From NCBI GenBank assembly GCA_002404865.1, contig DHKP01000015.1:36613-100612 (forward strand): DNA of 64,000 nt, in the 5' to 3' direction. The DNA is from Caryophanales bacterium UBA4691. Lineage in GTDB: Bacteria; Bacillota_I; Bacilli_A; RFN20; CAG-826. Positions 54,597 to 63,938 of this stretch are shown here, in pieces (the stretch's first letter is position 1; each line of letters starts with the position of its first letter). The notes under the pieces are model-generated. The model was not told the origin of the DNA and did no database searches. It saw only the letters and a list, made by a program, of their open reading frames with translations. Both the position numbers and the translations under genes were made by a program.

Positions 54597-56510
54597 TTAG
54601 TTTTGTGCAATTTCTTCACGAGCAATTTTGACAACCAAATCCCCCCTACCGGCCGCCACGTTAACGTATTGAAGCTTGAATTTCTTAGCAGATTCAGTAT
54701 TTGGGTTCCATGCCGTTGTTTCGAGAACAATTTGTCCATTTTGAACCGAATAAGTCCCGGAGGCTTCAAAACCACCGCCCAATTGAGTAGAAGAATAGGC
54801 TACTGTGCCAGTTGTAGAAGTCGTAGCAACAAAATCCAAGCTAGCAAGGCCAGAGGTTGGGTTTGGTCTTTCCCAAGTCGTCTCAGAAAGGAAAGAAGCG
54901 ATTCCTTCATCAGTATTTGCGTACACTTTTACTTCTTTTGTAACGGCGTTTTCTTCGCCTAGCGATGCGCTTACGGCCTTAATGGTAATTGTGCCAGTTT
55001 TCGCCGTAACCAATTTATAAGTAAATGAACTACCTTCGACTTTAGAAATCGTGGCGTCGATGTCGTTATTGAGAATCTCGACCGTCACGTCATCCGTTGC
55101 GTTTGTTGGCTCGGCGGCTAAAGTAAATTGAGTCTCACCTGCCAAAATACTACCTGGCAAATATTCATTGTCTCGGGAATAAGCACCAAAGATATCACTG
55201 CGCTCTTTAAAAGCAAGACTGGTAAGATCGTTCGTAACAATCGTCGCTTCCTTGGTAATATCTTCAACTAACGCGGACTTAAAATGGAGGATGTAATTCC
55301 CACCTTTTTTGAGTTTGATCGTTTCTTCGTTAGAATCGTTTTTGCCGATTTCGTAAGAATCCTTGCTTGCGTCTTTGTTATTTCTTTCTACTTTATACAA
55401 ATGGACTTTATCGATATCAGGAATGCCATTCCCTTCAATAACATTAACTCTAATGACGTATTCGGTGTTTTTCACTGCTTCTTTCGTAAGATCAATCTCT
55501 TCGGCCCAAAATGGCGAAGTGTAGAATTTAATGCTGATTTGATTTTTGCTAGTAAAGAAGTATTGTTCTAAATCAATACCACTAGCGGTTCTTGTGCCTA
55601 ATGTTTGCTTGAAATCAATAACCCATTCATAGGATTTTGATCCTTTTTCCGTAGTAGGTGTGTGATCAAGAGCTTGTTCACTACTCATCGTAGCGGCATA
55701 AGTCGCTAAAGAGCCATCCATCGCTAATAAGTAGCCATCATTATCGAATTCAAAAACAAATTCGTATTCTTCGATTAAGGGGTTTTCTACGTCGTCTTTA
55801 GAACCGAAAGTCGATGTTAAGGTGTATTTATTACCATCAACATCTAATTTAGCGTTGTCTTTTGCATCGGTGGCGCCAAAGAATTTATCGCCTTCAAAAT
55901 ATTTGGTTAATAAATAATCGGTTACGCCATAAGTTCCTTCATCAATAAGGCCCTTATTAAGAACTTTGTTAGCTTCCTCGCGAGTGAGCTCGCCATCTTG
56001 TGGATTGGAATCGACGATTTTCTCGCTGCCTGATTTAGATAGATTCACCTTGTAAGCATCATCGCTATAGTCAGATGCGACATTCACAAGCAAATCATGG
56101 GCTTCCCCGTAGATGTTTTGTCCTTTCGTGACTGTTTCAGTGCCATCGGTATTAGACATAGTATCGATTGTTTCAACCTTCACTTTATGATCAGAGTAGA
56201 AAGTTAAATTGTTCGTTTGACCCTCATAACGAGTGATTTTATGCGTGCTAGTCTTCTCGCTTGTAGTTGAATCGGTCACTTCGACGCTATGCCATTCGTT
56301 ACCCGTCACGCTTAAACTCGCGCTAACGATTCTAGAAGCGTCAAGCCCGTTTGATTTATTCAATAATTCGATAACTTCGCTCGCCGCGTTTTCGCCAGTA
56401 GATGTTGGCTCAGCATTCGATGAAGATGAAGAGCTATTTTCTTCTCCACAAGAAACGAGCCCTAAACCAAGTAATGAGGCGCAAAGTGTCAACAATATTT
56501 TCTTTTTCAT
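54597..56510 (-). CDS. Lipoprotein related to the Ig-like family at 58376 (637 aa)
   Basis: A 637-residue predicted lipoprotein (lipobox LVSC, Cys21; AAAGGAG before the ATG) with a Ser-rich linker. The N-terminal half has Tyr/Thr-rich beta motifs (STHKITRYEGQTNNLTFYSDH). The C-terminal half parallels the protein at 58376: an SIKFYTSPFW strand, an Ig-like segment (TQFTLAAEPTNATDDVTVEI... GTITIKAVSASLGEENAV) and a terminal module starting VYANTDEGIASFLSE (VYENSDAGIVEYLGK in the other). It seems to be a shorter paralogue lacking the N-terminal Big_2 array. Middle gene of the operon. Function unknown. Confidence 0.79.
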   Translation of the reverse strand: MKKKILLTLCASLLGLGLVSCGEENSSSSSSNAEPTSTGENAASEVIELLNKSNGLDASRIVSASLSVTGNEWHSVEVTDSTTSEKTSTHKITRYEGQTNNLTFYSDHKVKVETIDTMSNTDGTETVTKGQNIYGEAHDLLVNVASDYSDDAYKVNLSKSGSEKIVDSNPQDGELTREEANKVLNKGLIDEGTYGVTDYLLTKYFEGDKFFGATDAKDNAKLDVDGNKYTLTSTFGSKDDVENPLIEEYEFVFEFDNDGYLLAMDGSLATYAATMSSEQALDHTPTTEKGSKSYEWVIDFKQTLGTRTASGIDLEQYFFTSKNQISIKFYTSPFWAEEIDLTKEAVKNTEYVIRVNVIEGNGIPDIDKVHLYKVERNNKDASKDSYEIGKNDSNEETIKLKKGGNYILHFKSALVEDITKEATIVTNDLTSLAFKERSDIFGAYSRDNEYLPGSILAGETQFTLAAEPTNATDDVTVEILNNDIDATISKVEGSSFTYKLVTAKTGTITIKAVSASLGEENAVTKEVKVYANTDEGIASFLSETTWERPNPTSGLASLDFVATTSTTGTVAYSSTQLGGGFEASGTYSVQNGQIVLETTAWNPNTESAKKFKLQYVNVAAGRGDLVVKIAREEIAQN

Positions 56511-56525
56511 AACTTAAAATCTCCT

Positions 56526-58235
56526 TTACTGTTTTGGGGAGGGGACACCGTTTTTGTATTCCCACTGACCGCCATAGTAGCGTTTCGCTACGCCACTGCA
56601 CCAACCATCTTCATAGAAAGCAAGATCGCTCTCCGCTTCAATAAAGACGAATAGTTTTTTAGCATCATCAATCGCGCCTTTTTGAATCTCGAGAACACTA
56701 CTAGAGATAACAAGGGATTGCATTGCTTCGTTTCTAGTGATGAAACGGCCCCCGATTTTCTTCACGCTAGAAGGAATATTTAAAGAAGCGAGTTTAGGAC
56801 AAGAATCCGCAAAACCGCTTCCTAATTCCGTTGGATGATTATTTAGCGTAATGCTCGTTAGCTTCCCGCATGTCCCGAATAAGCCGCTTCCCATGGAAAG
56901 AACTGTTTCTGGAACAACGATTGAGGTTAAAGAACTCATTTGGAAAAACGCAGACTCGCCAATGTATTTAACACTAGTTGGGATTGAGAAAGTCGCGATA
57001 TTATTCGCGTCTCTTAAGCATTGACCCGCCATTAAAACGGTATTGGGATTTAAAGAGAAAGTGGTAGCGCTTTTATCTTCTAGCTCGATAAAGGCGTAAT
57101 AAGGGTTTTCGCTATTCCCTAGATAACGGCCACCATCTTTAACGTTATATTGGAGAGAGCTAGCTTCATCAAATTTAGAAAAGGCATAAGAACCAATTTC
57201 TTTCACGCTAGAAGGGATGTTGATGGTAGTAAGCGCACTTGCACCACTAAAAGCTTGGTTACCAATCGTTTCTAAAGAATTGCCATTAATCGTGCAAGTC
57301 ACTAATTTTGTGCAACCAGTAAACGCATCGGTCGCAATTTCTTTAACACTAGAAGGAATGGTAATCTCAGTAATAGAGGTTTCGCGGAATGCCCCAGCGC
57401 CAATAAAAGTCAAACCTTCGTTTAGGGTAATTGAAGTAACGCTATTTTCGCCTTCAAGCAAAGAACCGCCGATTAGCTTGGTATCTGTATGGAAAGTGAC
57501 ACTAGTTGGGGAGATGTTTTTTTCATTTAAGGCATACGCAAATAAATAAAGGTTGTTCGTGTTGCCCAAATACTCAACACCTTCATAGGTAGTCGTCTTA
57601 AGCATGGTATCACCAGAAAACACATTTCCCTCAATCTTCTTTAAAGAAGAAGGCAAAGAGATATTTTTTAATGACTTGCAACTTGAAAAAACAGAAGAAC
57701 CAATTTCCTCTAGGCCCTCAGGAAGAGTGACCGTTTCGATATAAGGAATATTTGCGAAAGCGTAGTTTTTAATAACGCGTAAGGAAGATGGGAAAGTAAT
57801 ATCGTCTAAATTTGTTAACGAATTGAATGCGTTAACTCCGATTTCCCTAACATTCTCCGGGATTACTACTTTCCTTAGCTTCGTCAATCCGTCAAACGCA
57901 TCTTCTCCGATACGCGTCACAGGCTTTCCTTCGTAAGTTGCGGGGATAGTAATCTCGGTATCGCTCCCTCTAACTCTAGTAAGCACGGCTTCTTCCCCTA
58001 TAGTAGCGAATTTAAACGATAACGGGATCGGGCCATCATCATCTTCACTAGGCCTTTCCTCACTACTGCCAGGATTTTCTTCGCTTGATCCTGAGTTTTC
58101 TGAACTAGTAGTACTGCTTGTTACGCTATCGCTAGAATCTGAGCCACTTGATTCGCTAGAAGTAATATCGCCAGTCCGGCAAGAGACTAAAGCAAATAGA
58201 AGCGGAATGAGTCCAATTAGTGCCTTTTTCATCAT
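56526..58235 (-). CDS. BspA-like leucine-rich-repeat lipoprotein
   Basis: A 569-residue predicted surface lipoprotein. A TTG at 58238 and ATGs at 58235 and 58232 are in frame; 58235 is seven bases from AAAGGA and is preferred. After lipobox LVSC (Cys19) comes a long Ser/Glu linker to about residue 75. A strand FKFATIGEEAVLTRVRGSD-type start and IPATYEGKPVTRIGEDAF then opens about 18 LRR_5 repeats (SSVKEIATDAFTGCTKL pattern) to the C-terminus. First gene of the operon, directly under the promoter at 58266-58293. A smaller relative of the protein at 32575. Confidence 0.89.
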   Translation of the reverse strand: MMKKALIGLIPLLFALVSCRTGDITSSESSGSDSSDSVTSSTTSSENSGSSEENPGSSEERPSEDDDGPIPLSFKFATIGEEAVLTRVRGSDTEITIPATYEGKPVTRIGEDAFDGLTKLRKVVIPENVREIGVNAFNSLTNLDDITFPSSLRVIKNYAFANIPYIETVTLPEGLEEIGSSVFSSCKSLKNISLPSSLKKIEGNVFSGDTMLKTTTYEGVEYLGNTNNLYLFAYALNEKNISPTSVTFHTDTKLIGGSLLEGENSVTSITLNEGLTFIGAGAFRETSITEITIPSSVKEIATDAFTGCTKLVTCTINGNSLETIGNQAFSGASALTTINIPSSVKEIGSYAFSKFDEASSLQYNVKDGGRYLGNSENPYYAFIELEDKSATTFSLNPNTVLMAGQCLRDANNIATFSIPTSVKYIGESAFFQMSSLTSIVVPETVLSMGSGLFGTCGKLTSITLNNHPTELGSGFADSCPKLASLNIPSSVKKIGGRFITRNEAMQSLVISSSVLEIQKGAIDDAKKLFVFIEAESDLAFYEDGWCSGVAKRYYGGQWEYKNGVPSPKQ

Positions 58236-58265
58236 CAATATATCCTTTCTTATAAATACTTCGGA

Positions 58266-58293
58266 ATTGTATAGATATGAAAATGATTTTCAA
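58266..58293 (-). promoter_or_regulatory. Promoter of the 52.9-58.2 kb operon
   Basis: On the minus strand TTGAAA (58288-58293) and TACAAT (58266-58271) with a 16-base spacer. The preceding AATTAATGATTGA matches the region before the promoter of the InlB-repeat gene (8834-8847). Confidence 0.68.
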
Positions 58294-58323
58294 TCATTAA
58301 TTTGCTTTTTCACTAAATATATC

Positions 58324-58362
58324 AAAAAAAGGCTGCCCGCTTTATTTTCAAATCGAGCAGCC
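58324..58362 (-). terminator. Terminator of the 58.4-63.9 kb operon
   Basis: On the minus strand GGCTGCTCG and CGGGCAGCC form a stem (one mismatch) with a long A/T loop that can extend the stem, followed by T7. It sits 13 bases after the stop at 58376. Confidence 0.85.
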
Positions 58363-58375
58363 AATCCACTAAACA

Positions 58376-61141
58376 TTATTTCAAAGAAATGGTAACTGGA
58401 GTACAAGTATAATCTGTCCCGTCATCAGGATAATCAAATGTGAGGCGTAGCGAAGAATGGCCGCTTTCAAATCCTATTGTTTTGACAATAACACCACTCT
58501 TAGAGGTAGAACTAACAAGCGTGAACGTGCCATCCGAATAATTGAAGTTTGCGGTAATGGTGTCCGTTGCAGTTTCCCAGTCGCAATCATACTGATACAA
58601 GAACGATAACGTGAAGGATGAGTCATCATTCTTTACTAATGTTGGCTTTGTCACCACAGAACCATAATTTTGTGGTTTAACCTTTCCTAAATATTCCACT
58701 ATCCCAGCATCGCTATTTTCATAAACAACAATATCCTGAGTCATATCTAGACCAGATTTATTATCGTGTGCCTTGATAGAATATGTCCCAGCTTCAGTTG
58801 CATTAAATGTGAAGGTTTGGTATCCAGAATACGAGTATAGAGATCCTTTCGTAATTGTCGCTTTATCCGCATTGGAGCTAGTGATTGAATACACGATGTC
58901 TATAGCGGTATTCTTGTCAAATTTCACTTTGCAAGAAACGGAATCGCCAGCAATCGTTTTAGTGGTTCCATCATAAGTCAAGGTTTTGGTTTTTTGCTCA
59001 GCAAATTTTAAATGGAATGTTTTGGATAATTTTGCGGCATGAATTGTAACCGGGAGATCTTCAATCTCTTCATTAGCGGTGATATAGTTACCGGTAATTG
59101 TAACTTTTGATTTATATTGCTCATCAACCGTTAAATATCCTGTATCGACTGCGGCATTATAAGTTGAAGGTAAAGTATTGATAAAGTTAAAAGACACATT
59201 TACGCCAGGAGCAAATTCCGTGCCTACTTTTTTGTTTGAGCCATATCCGGTATAGAATTCAGCGTCGAAGCCAGTAAGATACATGCTGTCAGGATCAAAT
59301 AGTCCCGTAGAAACTTCTCTAGTCCCGCTTTCTAAAACGCCATCAATAATTGTGTAACCCTCTAGAGTGACATTATCGTCCCAATCAATATCATAATTTG
59401 TTAATTTGCCATTCACAGAGACGAGGAGGTCATTATTAAACGAAAGTGTTAATTCAATGCATTTCTTAGCATAACTACTAACTGAATCCATCTTAAGCGT
59501 ATAAACCTCACCGTCTAACGCTTTTGAGTATTGGAATGAATTTTTGTTATCAGCATTCGATGTACCGAAAAATGTAGAATTGAAGTAGTTGTTCAAAATA
59601 TATTTTGCGAATCCACATTTCGAAGAATTGGTATCGAAACTACCAACATAAGGATAATTTACGGCGTTTAAGGCAATGGGTTTATCAACTTCAGTGTAAC
59701 CACCTTCACTTTCGACAACGTCTTTTTTAAGAACATCCGGCGTTCCGGTAGGATTATCGTCATCGTCAAAACTTTCTGTATATTGAATCAAGTCATCGTT
59801 ATAGTAAGTGAAAGAAATCCTTTCGTTCTTGTCGCCAGAAGAATATTGTGACTTCTTTTTGTGTCTAGTGACGCTTCGATTATCGCTATTCACAACAAAG
59901 TCATACTTATCGTATGTAGTATCCTTCCCAGTTGCGTCTTGATCTTGGAAATAAAGGTGACCTTGCTTTGCCATTGTGGCTTCTTTTTGATCGGCAGTTT
60001 GTAGTTTAGCTTTAATCGAAGGAACATAGGCGTCGAACGCGGATTTGACTGTTACAGCGACAAAAGCTTCCTTCCCGCCTGCATGGATAGTAACGAGGAC
60101 GGAATCGTCTGAAGCATTTAATCCAGTAATGGTGTCGCCGTCTACCGAGACATACTTCGAATCCGAAGAAGTCAAAGTGAAACTTTGGTCGGCTGTTTCA
60201 GGGAGAATCATAACATTTGTGAAAGTGAACGATTCACCTTTTACAATCTCAATACTGGTCTTTTCATAAGAAACGGACTCGACAGGTGAATAACTAGCCA
60301 AAACGGTAAACTCGACTGGATCTGACGTTACGTCATGAACTTTCAATGTTATGGTTGCTACACCCGCCGCTAGTGCGGTAACCATTCCACTATCGTTAAC
60401 GGAAAGAACAGCGGGATTGCTAGAAACGTATTCCAAAGGATAGTTATTAACGTTACCTTTGACTTTGCTAACGAGCCGATACGTACCATTAGCAACAAGA
60501 TATTTCTTACTAGGCGCTTCAATCGCAACTGTTAATTCTTTGCTTTCTTCTAGAATGGTCAAAGTAATTTCATTTGACTTGATTTCGCCGAGTTCTGCAT
60601 GGATTTTGCTAGTTCCAACTTTTAATCCTTTGACCACGCCAGCACTCGTGATTGAAACATTATCATTATTAGCAACAAAAGTGACATTGGTTTGATCGGT
60701 GTTTTTGATATCAAAAGTAAGTTGGATTTCTTCATTGACTTCAATTTCGCTCTTGGATGGTTCTTTCAAAGTGATTGAAGGTACTTTCTTTGGCGTTACC
60801 GTTATCACTAATGGCGCGGAAGTGACTTCCCCTGCTTTACAGGTAATTTCGCTAGTTCCTTCCGCTAAAGCGTTGATTTTCCCTTTTTGGGAAATGCTTA
60901 TAACCGCGGTATTGCTTGAATACCAATTCACCGCAGTCCCTTCTGGGAAATTGAGAAGTTCCGCTTCTAAGGTTTCGCTCTCCCCCACTTCAAAGCTAGT
61001 TTTCGAGGGCGTTTTGATGGAAATAGTCGCTGTAGCGACACTTCCGCTAGGAACGCTTCCTCCTTCTTCATTACAAGCGGTTAAGGGGAGTGCAAATAAC
61101 GATAATGCAAACAAACTGCTTAATATAATTTTCTTTTTCAT
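58376..61141 (-). CDS. Lipoprotein with four Big_2 Ig-like domains
   Basis: A 921-residue predicted surface lipoprotein (lipobox LTAC, Cys23). Four bacterial Ig-like domains follow in tandem, at about residues 38-115, 117-197, 199-283 and 285-370. Each has a version of VNWYSSNTAVISISQKGKINALAEGTSEITC. The middle (about 370-640) is a Tyr/Asp-rich unit like those of other local lipoproteins. A further Ig-like segment (TITGNYITANEEIEDLPVTI) and a terminal beta-rich module (YENSDAGIVEYLGK...) end the protein, as in the paralogue at 54597. Last gene of a three-gene operon. Likely an adhesin or polymer binder, by architecture only. Confidence 0.86.
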   Translation of the reverse strand: MKKKIILSSLFALSLFALPLTACNEEGGSVPSGSVATATISIKTPSKTSFEVGESETLEAELLNFPEGTAVNWYSSNTAVISISQKGKINALAEGTSEITCKAGEVTSAPLVITVTPKKVPSITLKEPSKSEIEVNEEIQLTFDIKNTDQTNVTFVANNDNVSITSAGVVKGLKVGTSKIHAELGEIKSNEITLTILEESKELTVAIEAPSKKYLVANGTYRLVSKVKGNVNNYPLEYVSSNPAVLSVNDSGMVTALAAGVATITLKVHDVTSDPVEFTVLASYSPVESVSYEKTSIEIVKGESFTFTNVMILPETADQSFTLTSSDSKYVSVDGDTITGLNASDDSVLVTIHAGGKEAFVAVTVKSAFDAYVPSIKAKLQTADQKEATMAKQGHLYFQDQDATGKDTTYDKYDFVVNSDNRSVTRHKKKSQYSSGDKNERISFTYYNDDLIQYTESFDDDDNPTGTPDVLKKDVVESEGGYTEVDKPIALNAVNYPYVGSFDTNSSKCGFAKYILNNYFNSTFFGTSNADNKNSFQYSKALDGEVYTLKMDSVSSYAKKCIELTLSFNNDLLVSVNGKLTNYDIDWDDNVTLEGYTIIDGVLESGTREVSTGLFDPDSMYLTGFDAEFYTGYGSNKKVGTEFAPGVNVSFNFINTLPSTYNAAVDTGYLTVDEQYKSKVTITGNYITANEEIEDLPVTIHAAKLSKTFHLKFAEQKTKTLTYDGTTKTIAGDSVSCKVKFDKNTAIDIVYSITSSNADKATITKGSLYSYSGYQTFTFNATEAGTYSIKAHDNKSGLDMTQDIVVYENSDAGIVEYLGKVKPQNYGSVVTKPTLVKNDDSSFTLSFLYQYDCDWETATDTITANFNYSDGTFTLVSSTSKSGVIVKTIGFESGHSSLRLTFDYPDDGTDYTCTPVTISLK

Positions 61142-61146
61142 AACAT

Positions 61147-62532
61147 TTATCCTTCCACAAACGATGGTATTTTTGTTGTTCCTACATCAAGGAACGTTAA
61201 AGTATAAGATCGAGAAACATCATATCCCTCGCTATCAACTTCGTTATATCCGACAACGACTTTCGACACCTTGGTTTTATCTTTGTTTAGATAAATCTCG
61301 GCTTGATCACCACTACCAAGAGTGAAATAGCTAGATAGATAGCCTCCACCTAAGAAGGCGTTGCCTAAGTAAGGCAAGGCACTCGTGTTTTTGCACACAT
61401 ATCGATCTTGTTCTTCCTCATAAACGAATAATTCAGGTGCGATTTCTAAGAATTTTGGTGAGAAATAAGAATAATCTTGAGGGTTGACGTTATAGCTCGA
61501 GCCGGAAATTGGCGTGTAATAATCCCATTTGCTTTCGGTCTCGTTATAGTGATAGAGATAAAGCAAATCTTCGCTTTTTGAAGCATCCTTTTTGTAATAA
61601 AGGTCATATTTCTCGCTCGTATCATCTAGGTGCTGTTGATGATAGACAGCATTAGACCCGTCGAAATACCAATAGCTGTCGTAATCGGTATTCGGCTCCT
61701 CGTCTTTATAATGGGAATTAATAATCATCGTGTAATTCTTTCCCATATTAGTAAAGGCGGTTTTCAGAATATCTTCTTTCTCTTTGTTCTTGCTCTTTTC
61801 CGGTTCGAGATGAGAATAAGTGGCCGTTCCTAATTCGCTCAAATTGCAAGTGACGGTGTACTTTAAGTTGCTTAACACGTAATTGCTTGTATAAGCGTCT
61901 TGGTAGTTGATTTCGAACTGCTTGGACTCGAGAAGAACTTGTTTCAGGCTTTCTCCTTCAAACACAAGTTCCGTGGATTCGATTTGGTAACCAGGAGCAA
62001 GTAAATATCTCCCAAAAAGCTGAAGTTTTGTGTCGATAATCGCATAATGGCCTTCTTTATCTTTAATGGGGGTAACATCCCCTTCGACTAAGAAGAGGAA
62101 TGGATTAGCGAACTCGCGGTCATAAACAACTTTGCTACCATCTTCATCAAATGATTCCTTCTCGATGACTTCGTTTTTGTAATCTAGGGCTTCTTCCGCG
62201 ACAAAACCCCTACTGCCTTTGATATAAGAATAAGAAGAGGAAGAAAAACCGCTAGAAGTTACTTTTGAAATCGTTTTGGAAACGGCAGGATGCTCGCCTC
62301 GAACGTTTATAACATCATATTGGTATTGGTTCTTCACCATCTCTTCGCCGCTACTCTTCGTGATTGTTTCCGTTTCTTGCGCCCTCATTTTATAAGAGGT
62401 TGCCGCCTTTTTGATTTCGCGATATACAAAGTCAGGGGTAACAAGTTCTTGCTCTTCATTCGCCTTTTGAGCGCATCCTGGGAGCAACATGATTCCAGCG
62501 AGAGACAATGTTAATAAAATACGTTTTTTCAT
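61147..62532 (-). CDS. Lipoprotein, tandem paralogue of the 62.5-63.9 kb gene (461 aa)
   Basis: A 461-residue predicted lipoprotein (lipobox LPGC, Cys20; AAGGAGAA before the ATG). It aligns along its length with the next protein upstream in the operon. Shared blocks are GFVAEEALDYKNEVIEKES versus GYVAQEYVNYKNEIAYYKI, NPFLFLVEGD versus NPFLVVDSED, YNVNPQDYSYFSPKFLEIAPELF versus YNVTPQKKDVFVPHLKEMSKDIF, and an ending FLDVGTTKIP versus YSSIGTTSIP. Two repeats of a lipid- or sugar-binding-like beta unit are possible but unproven. The gene is 5 bases from the Ig-like gene. Confidence 0.8.
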   Translation of the reverse strand: MKKRILLTLSLAGIMLLPGCAQKANEEQELVTPDFVYREIKKAATSYKMRAQETETITKSSGEEMVKNQYQYDVINVRGEHPAVSKTISKVTSSGFSSSSYSYIKGSRGFVAEEALDYKNEVIEKESFDEDGSKVVYDREFANPFLFLVEGDVTPIKDKEGHYAIIDTKLQLFGRYLLAPGYQIESTELVFEGESLKQVLLESKQFEINYQDAYTSNYVLSNLKYTVTCNLSELGTATYSHLEPEKSKNKEKEDILKTAFTNMGKNYTMIINSHYKDEEPNTDYDSYWYFDGSNAVYHQQHLDDTSEKYDLYYKKDASKSEDLLYLYHYNETESKWDYYTPISGSSYNVNPQDYSYFSPKFLEIAPELFVYEEEQDRYVCKNTSALPYLGNAFLGGGYLSSYFTLGSGDQAEIYLNKDKTKVSKVVVGYNEVDSEGYDVSRSYTLTFLDVGTTKIPSFVEG

Positions 62533-62543
62533 TGGTTTTCTCC

Positions 62544-63938
62544 TTATAAATCAACTTCCGGGATCGAGGTGGTGCCGATAGAGGAATAAACGGCTTTGTA
62601 TTGAACGCTCAAAAGCGTTGAGGAATCATATGGGTAATAGAAATCCACCAAAGCAACAACGTCATTTCCTTCTTTTTTGATTTTTGCTTTTGAGCCGTAT
62701 CCGAGTGAGAAATATGGGAGAACTTCCGCATCCGAGAAGAATCCTTCGCCCGCAAATGCTTTCGCATCTTCGTTATCCACGGCGTAATAGCCCTCTTGAT
62801 TCGCCGTCTCATTAAAGATGTCTTTACTCATTTCTTTTAGATGTGGAACAAACACATCTTTCTTTTGCGGCGTGACGTTATAGTTTGTGCTCTCAGAAGT
62901 GTCGGACTTATGCCAAAGCTTGCTTGCTTCGTCATAACGATATTCGTATAAAGAATCATCTTCACCATTGAATGGATCTTTGTGATAAAGATAGTCATTG
63001 ACCATCGTGTTATCATCGCTACTAGATTTGATGTAATAAGATTCGCCATCAAAATAACTGATTTTCTTGGTACCGACTTCTTCTCCAGTCTCGGGGCTCA
63101 CGAGACTACACGTCAAAGTGAAGTTATCGTCCACACTATTTAAAATTGCAGAAAGCTCGCTATTCTCTTTCGCTTCGCTAGTAGTGGCTCCTTCAATCGT
63201 GACAGCTCCTAAATTTGACAATGTGAAGTTAGATTCAAAAGTCCAAGAGCAGCGAATGTAATTCCCTTCTTCGTCTTTCGTTCTTCCCGTAAAGCTAACC
63301 GATTTGCTTCTTATCGAACCGGTGCCGTCTTCTTTAACCGTGATAACAAGCTCGCTTAATGGTTCGTTATTGCCAGTTAAGAAATAGTCGAAAGTGTCCA
63401 GCTTGTCATTAGCCAAAGAATAAGAGTAGGTATCCTCTTCTTGCGCTAAGAAGGTGAAATCTTCGCTATCAACAACCAAAAACGGATTGGTGAAGTATTC
63501 GTCATAGAAACTATAGTAGCCATCATCATCCGAAATTTTGTAATAGGCGATTTCGTTTTTGTAATTGACGTATTCCTGAGCGACATAGCCATCTGGGCTT
63601 CTAGAAACTTGGATCGAGGCGGATTGATTCTCGCCGTTATATTTGTAGACTAAACGTTGCTTCGTTCTTACACCGCTCTCGCCATTTTCAAATGAATAAT
63701 TGTAAGAGTAAGTGTTTGTAAACAAATCATTCCCAGATAAATCTTTGCAGTTTTGGTTTTTCTTCCCCATAAATTTAAAACCAATCCGAGCTTTACTAAT
63801 GAATTGGGATAGTCGTTCCGTTTCACTCAAGTTGCCGCTTTGACTCTCTTGAGCGCTAGATGAGGGGGTGCCAGAGCAACTATCTAGAGCCACTATGGCG
63901 AAAAGAACAATCAATGAATTCCGTTTGTGTTTTATCAT
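62544..63938 (-). CDS. Lipoprotein, first gene of the 58.4-63.9 kb operon (464 aa)
   Basis: A 464-residue predicted lipoprotein. The lipobox is LDSC (Cys21), with an acidic residue at -2, unusual for this cluster. AAAGGAGAA precedes the ATG. It is a tandem paralogue of the gene at 61147 and more distantly of those at 13857 and 19431. The protein is Ser/Tyr/Asp/Glu-rich and predicted mostly beta. The 60 bases between its start and the window end contain its ribosome site but no clear promoter. Function unknown. Confidence 0.79.
   Translation of the reverse strand: MIKHKRNSLIVLFAIVALDSCSGTPSSSAQESQSGNLSETERLSQFISKARIGFKFMGKKNQNCKDLSGNDLFTNTYSYNYSFENGESGVRTKQRLVYKYNGENQSASIQVSRSPDGYVAQEYVNYKNEIAYYKISDDDGYYSFYDEYFTNPFLVVDSEDFTFLAQEEDTYSYSLANDKLDTFDYFLTGNNEPLSELVITVKEDGTGSIRSKSVSFTGRTKDEEGNYIRCSWTFESNFTLSNLGAVTIEGATTSEAKENSELSAILNSVDDNFTLTCSLVSPETGEEVGTKKISYFDGESYYIKSSSDDNTMVNDYLYHKDPFNGEDDSLYEYRYDEASKLWHKSDTSESTNYNVTPQKKDVFVPHLKEMSKDIFNETANQEGYYAVDNEDAKAFAGEGFFSDAEVLPYFSLGYGSKAKIKKEGNDVVALVDFYYPYDSSTLLSVQYKAVYSSIGTTSIPEVDL

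Noticed and set aside
54584..54775. Long N-terminal extension of the lipoprotein at 52865
   Set aside because: It overlaps the end of the upstream gene, has no signal features, and the ATG at 54583 gives a perfect lipoprotein signal.
60699..61325. 208-codon open frame on the plus strand
   Set aside because: It lies antisense to the Ig-like lipoprotein at 58376, has no ribosome site, and its sequence is a shadow of Lys/Ser-rich codons on the other strand.
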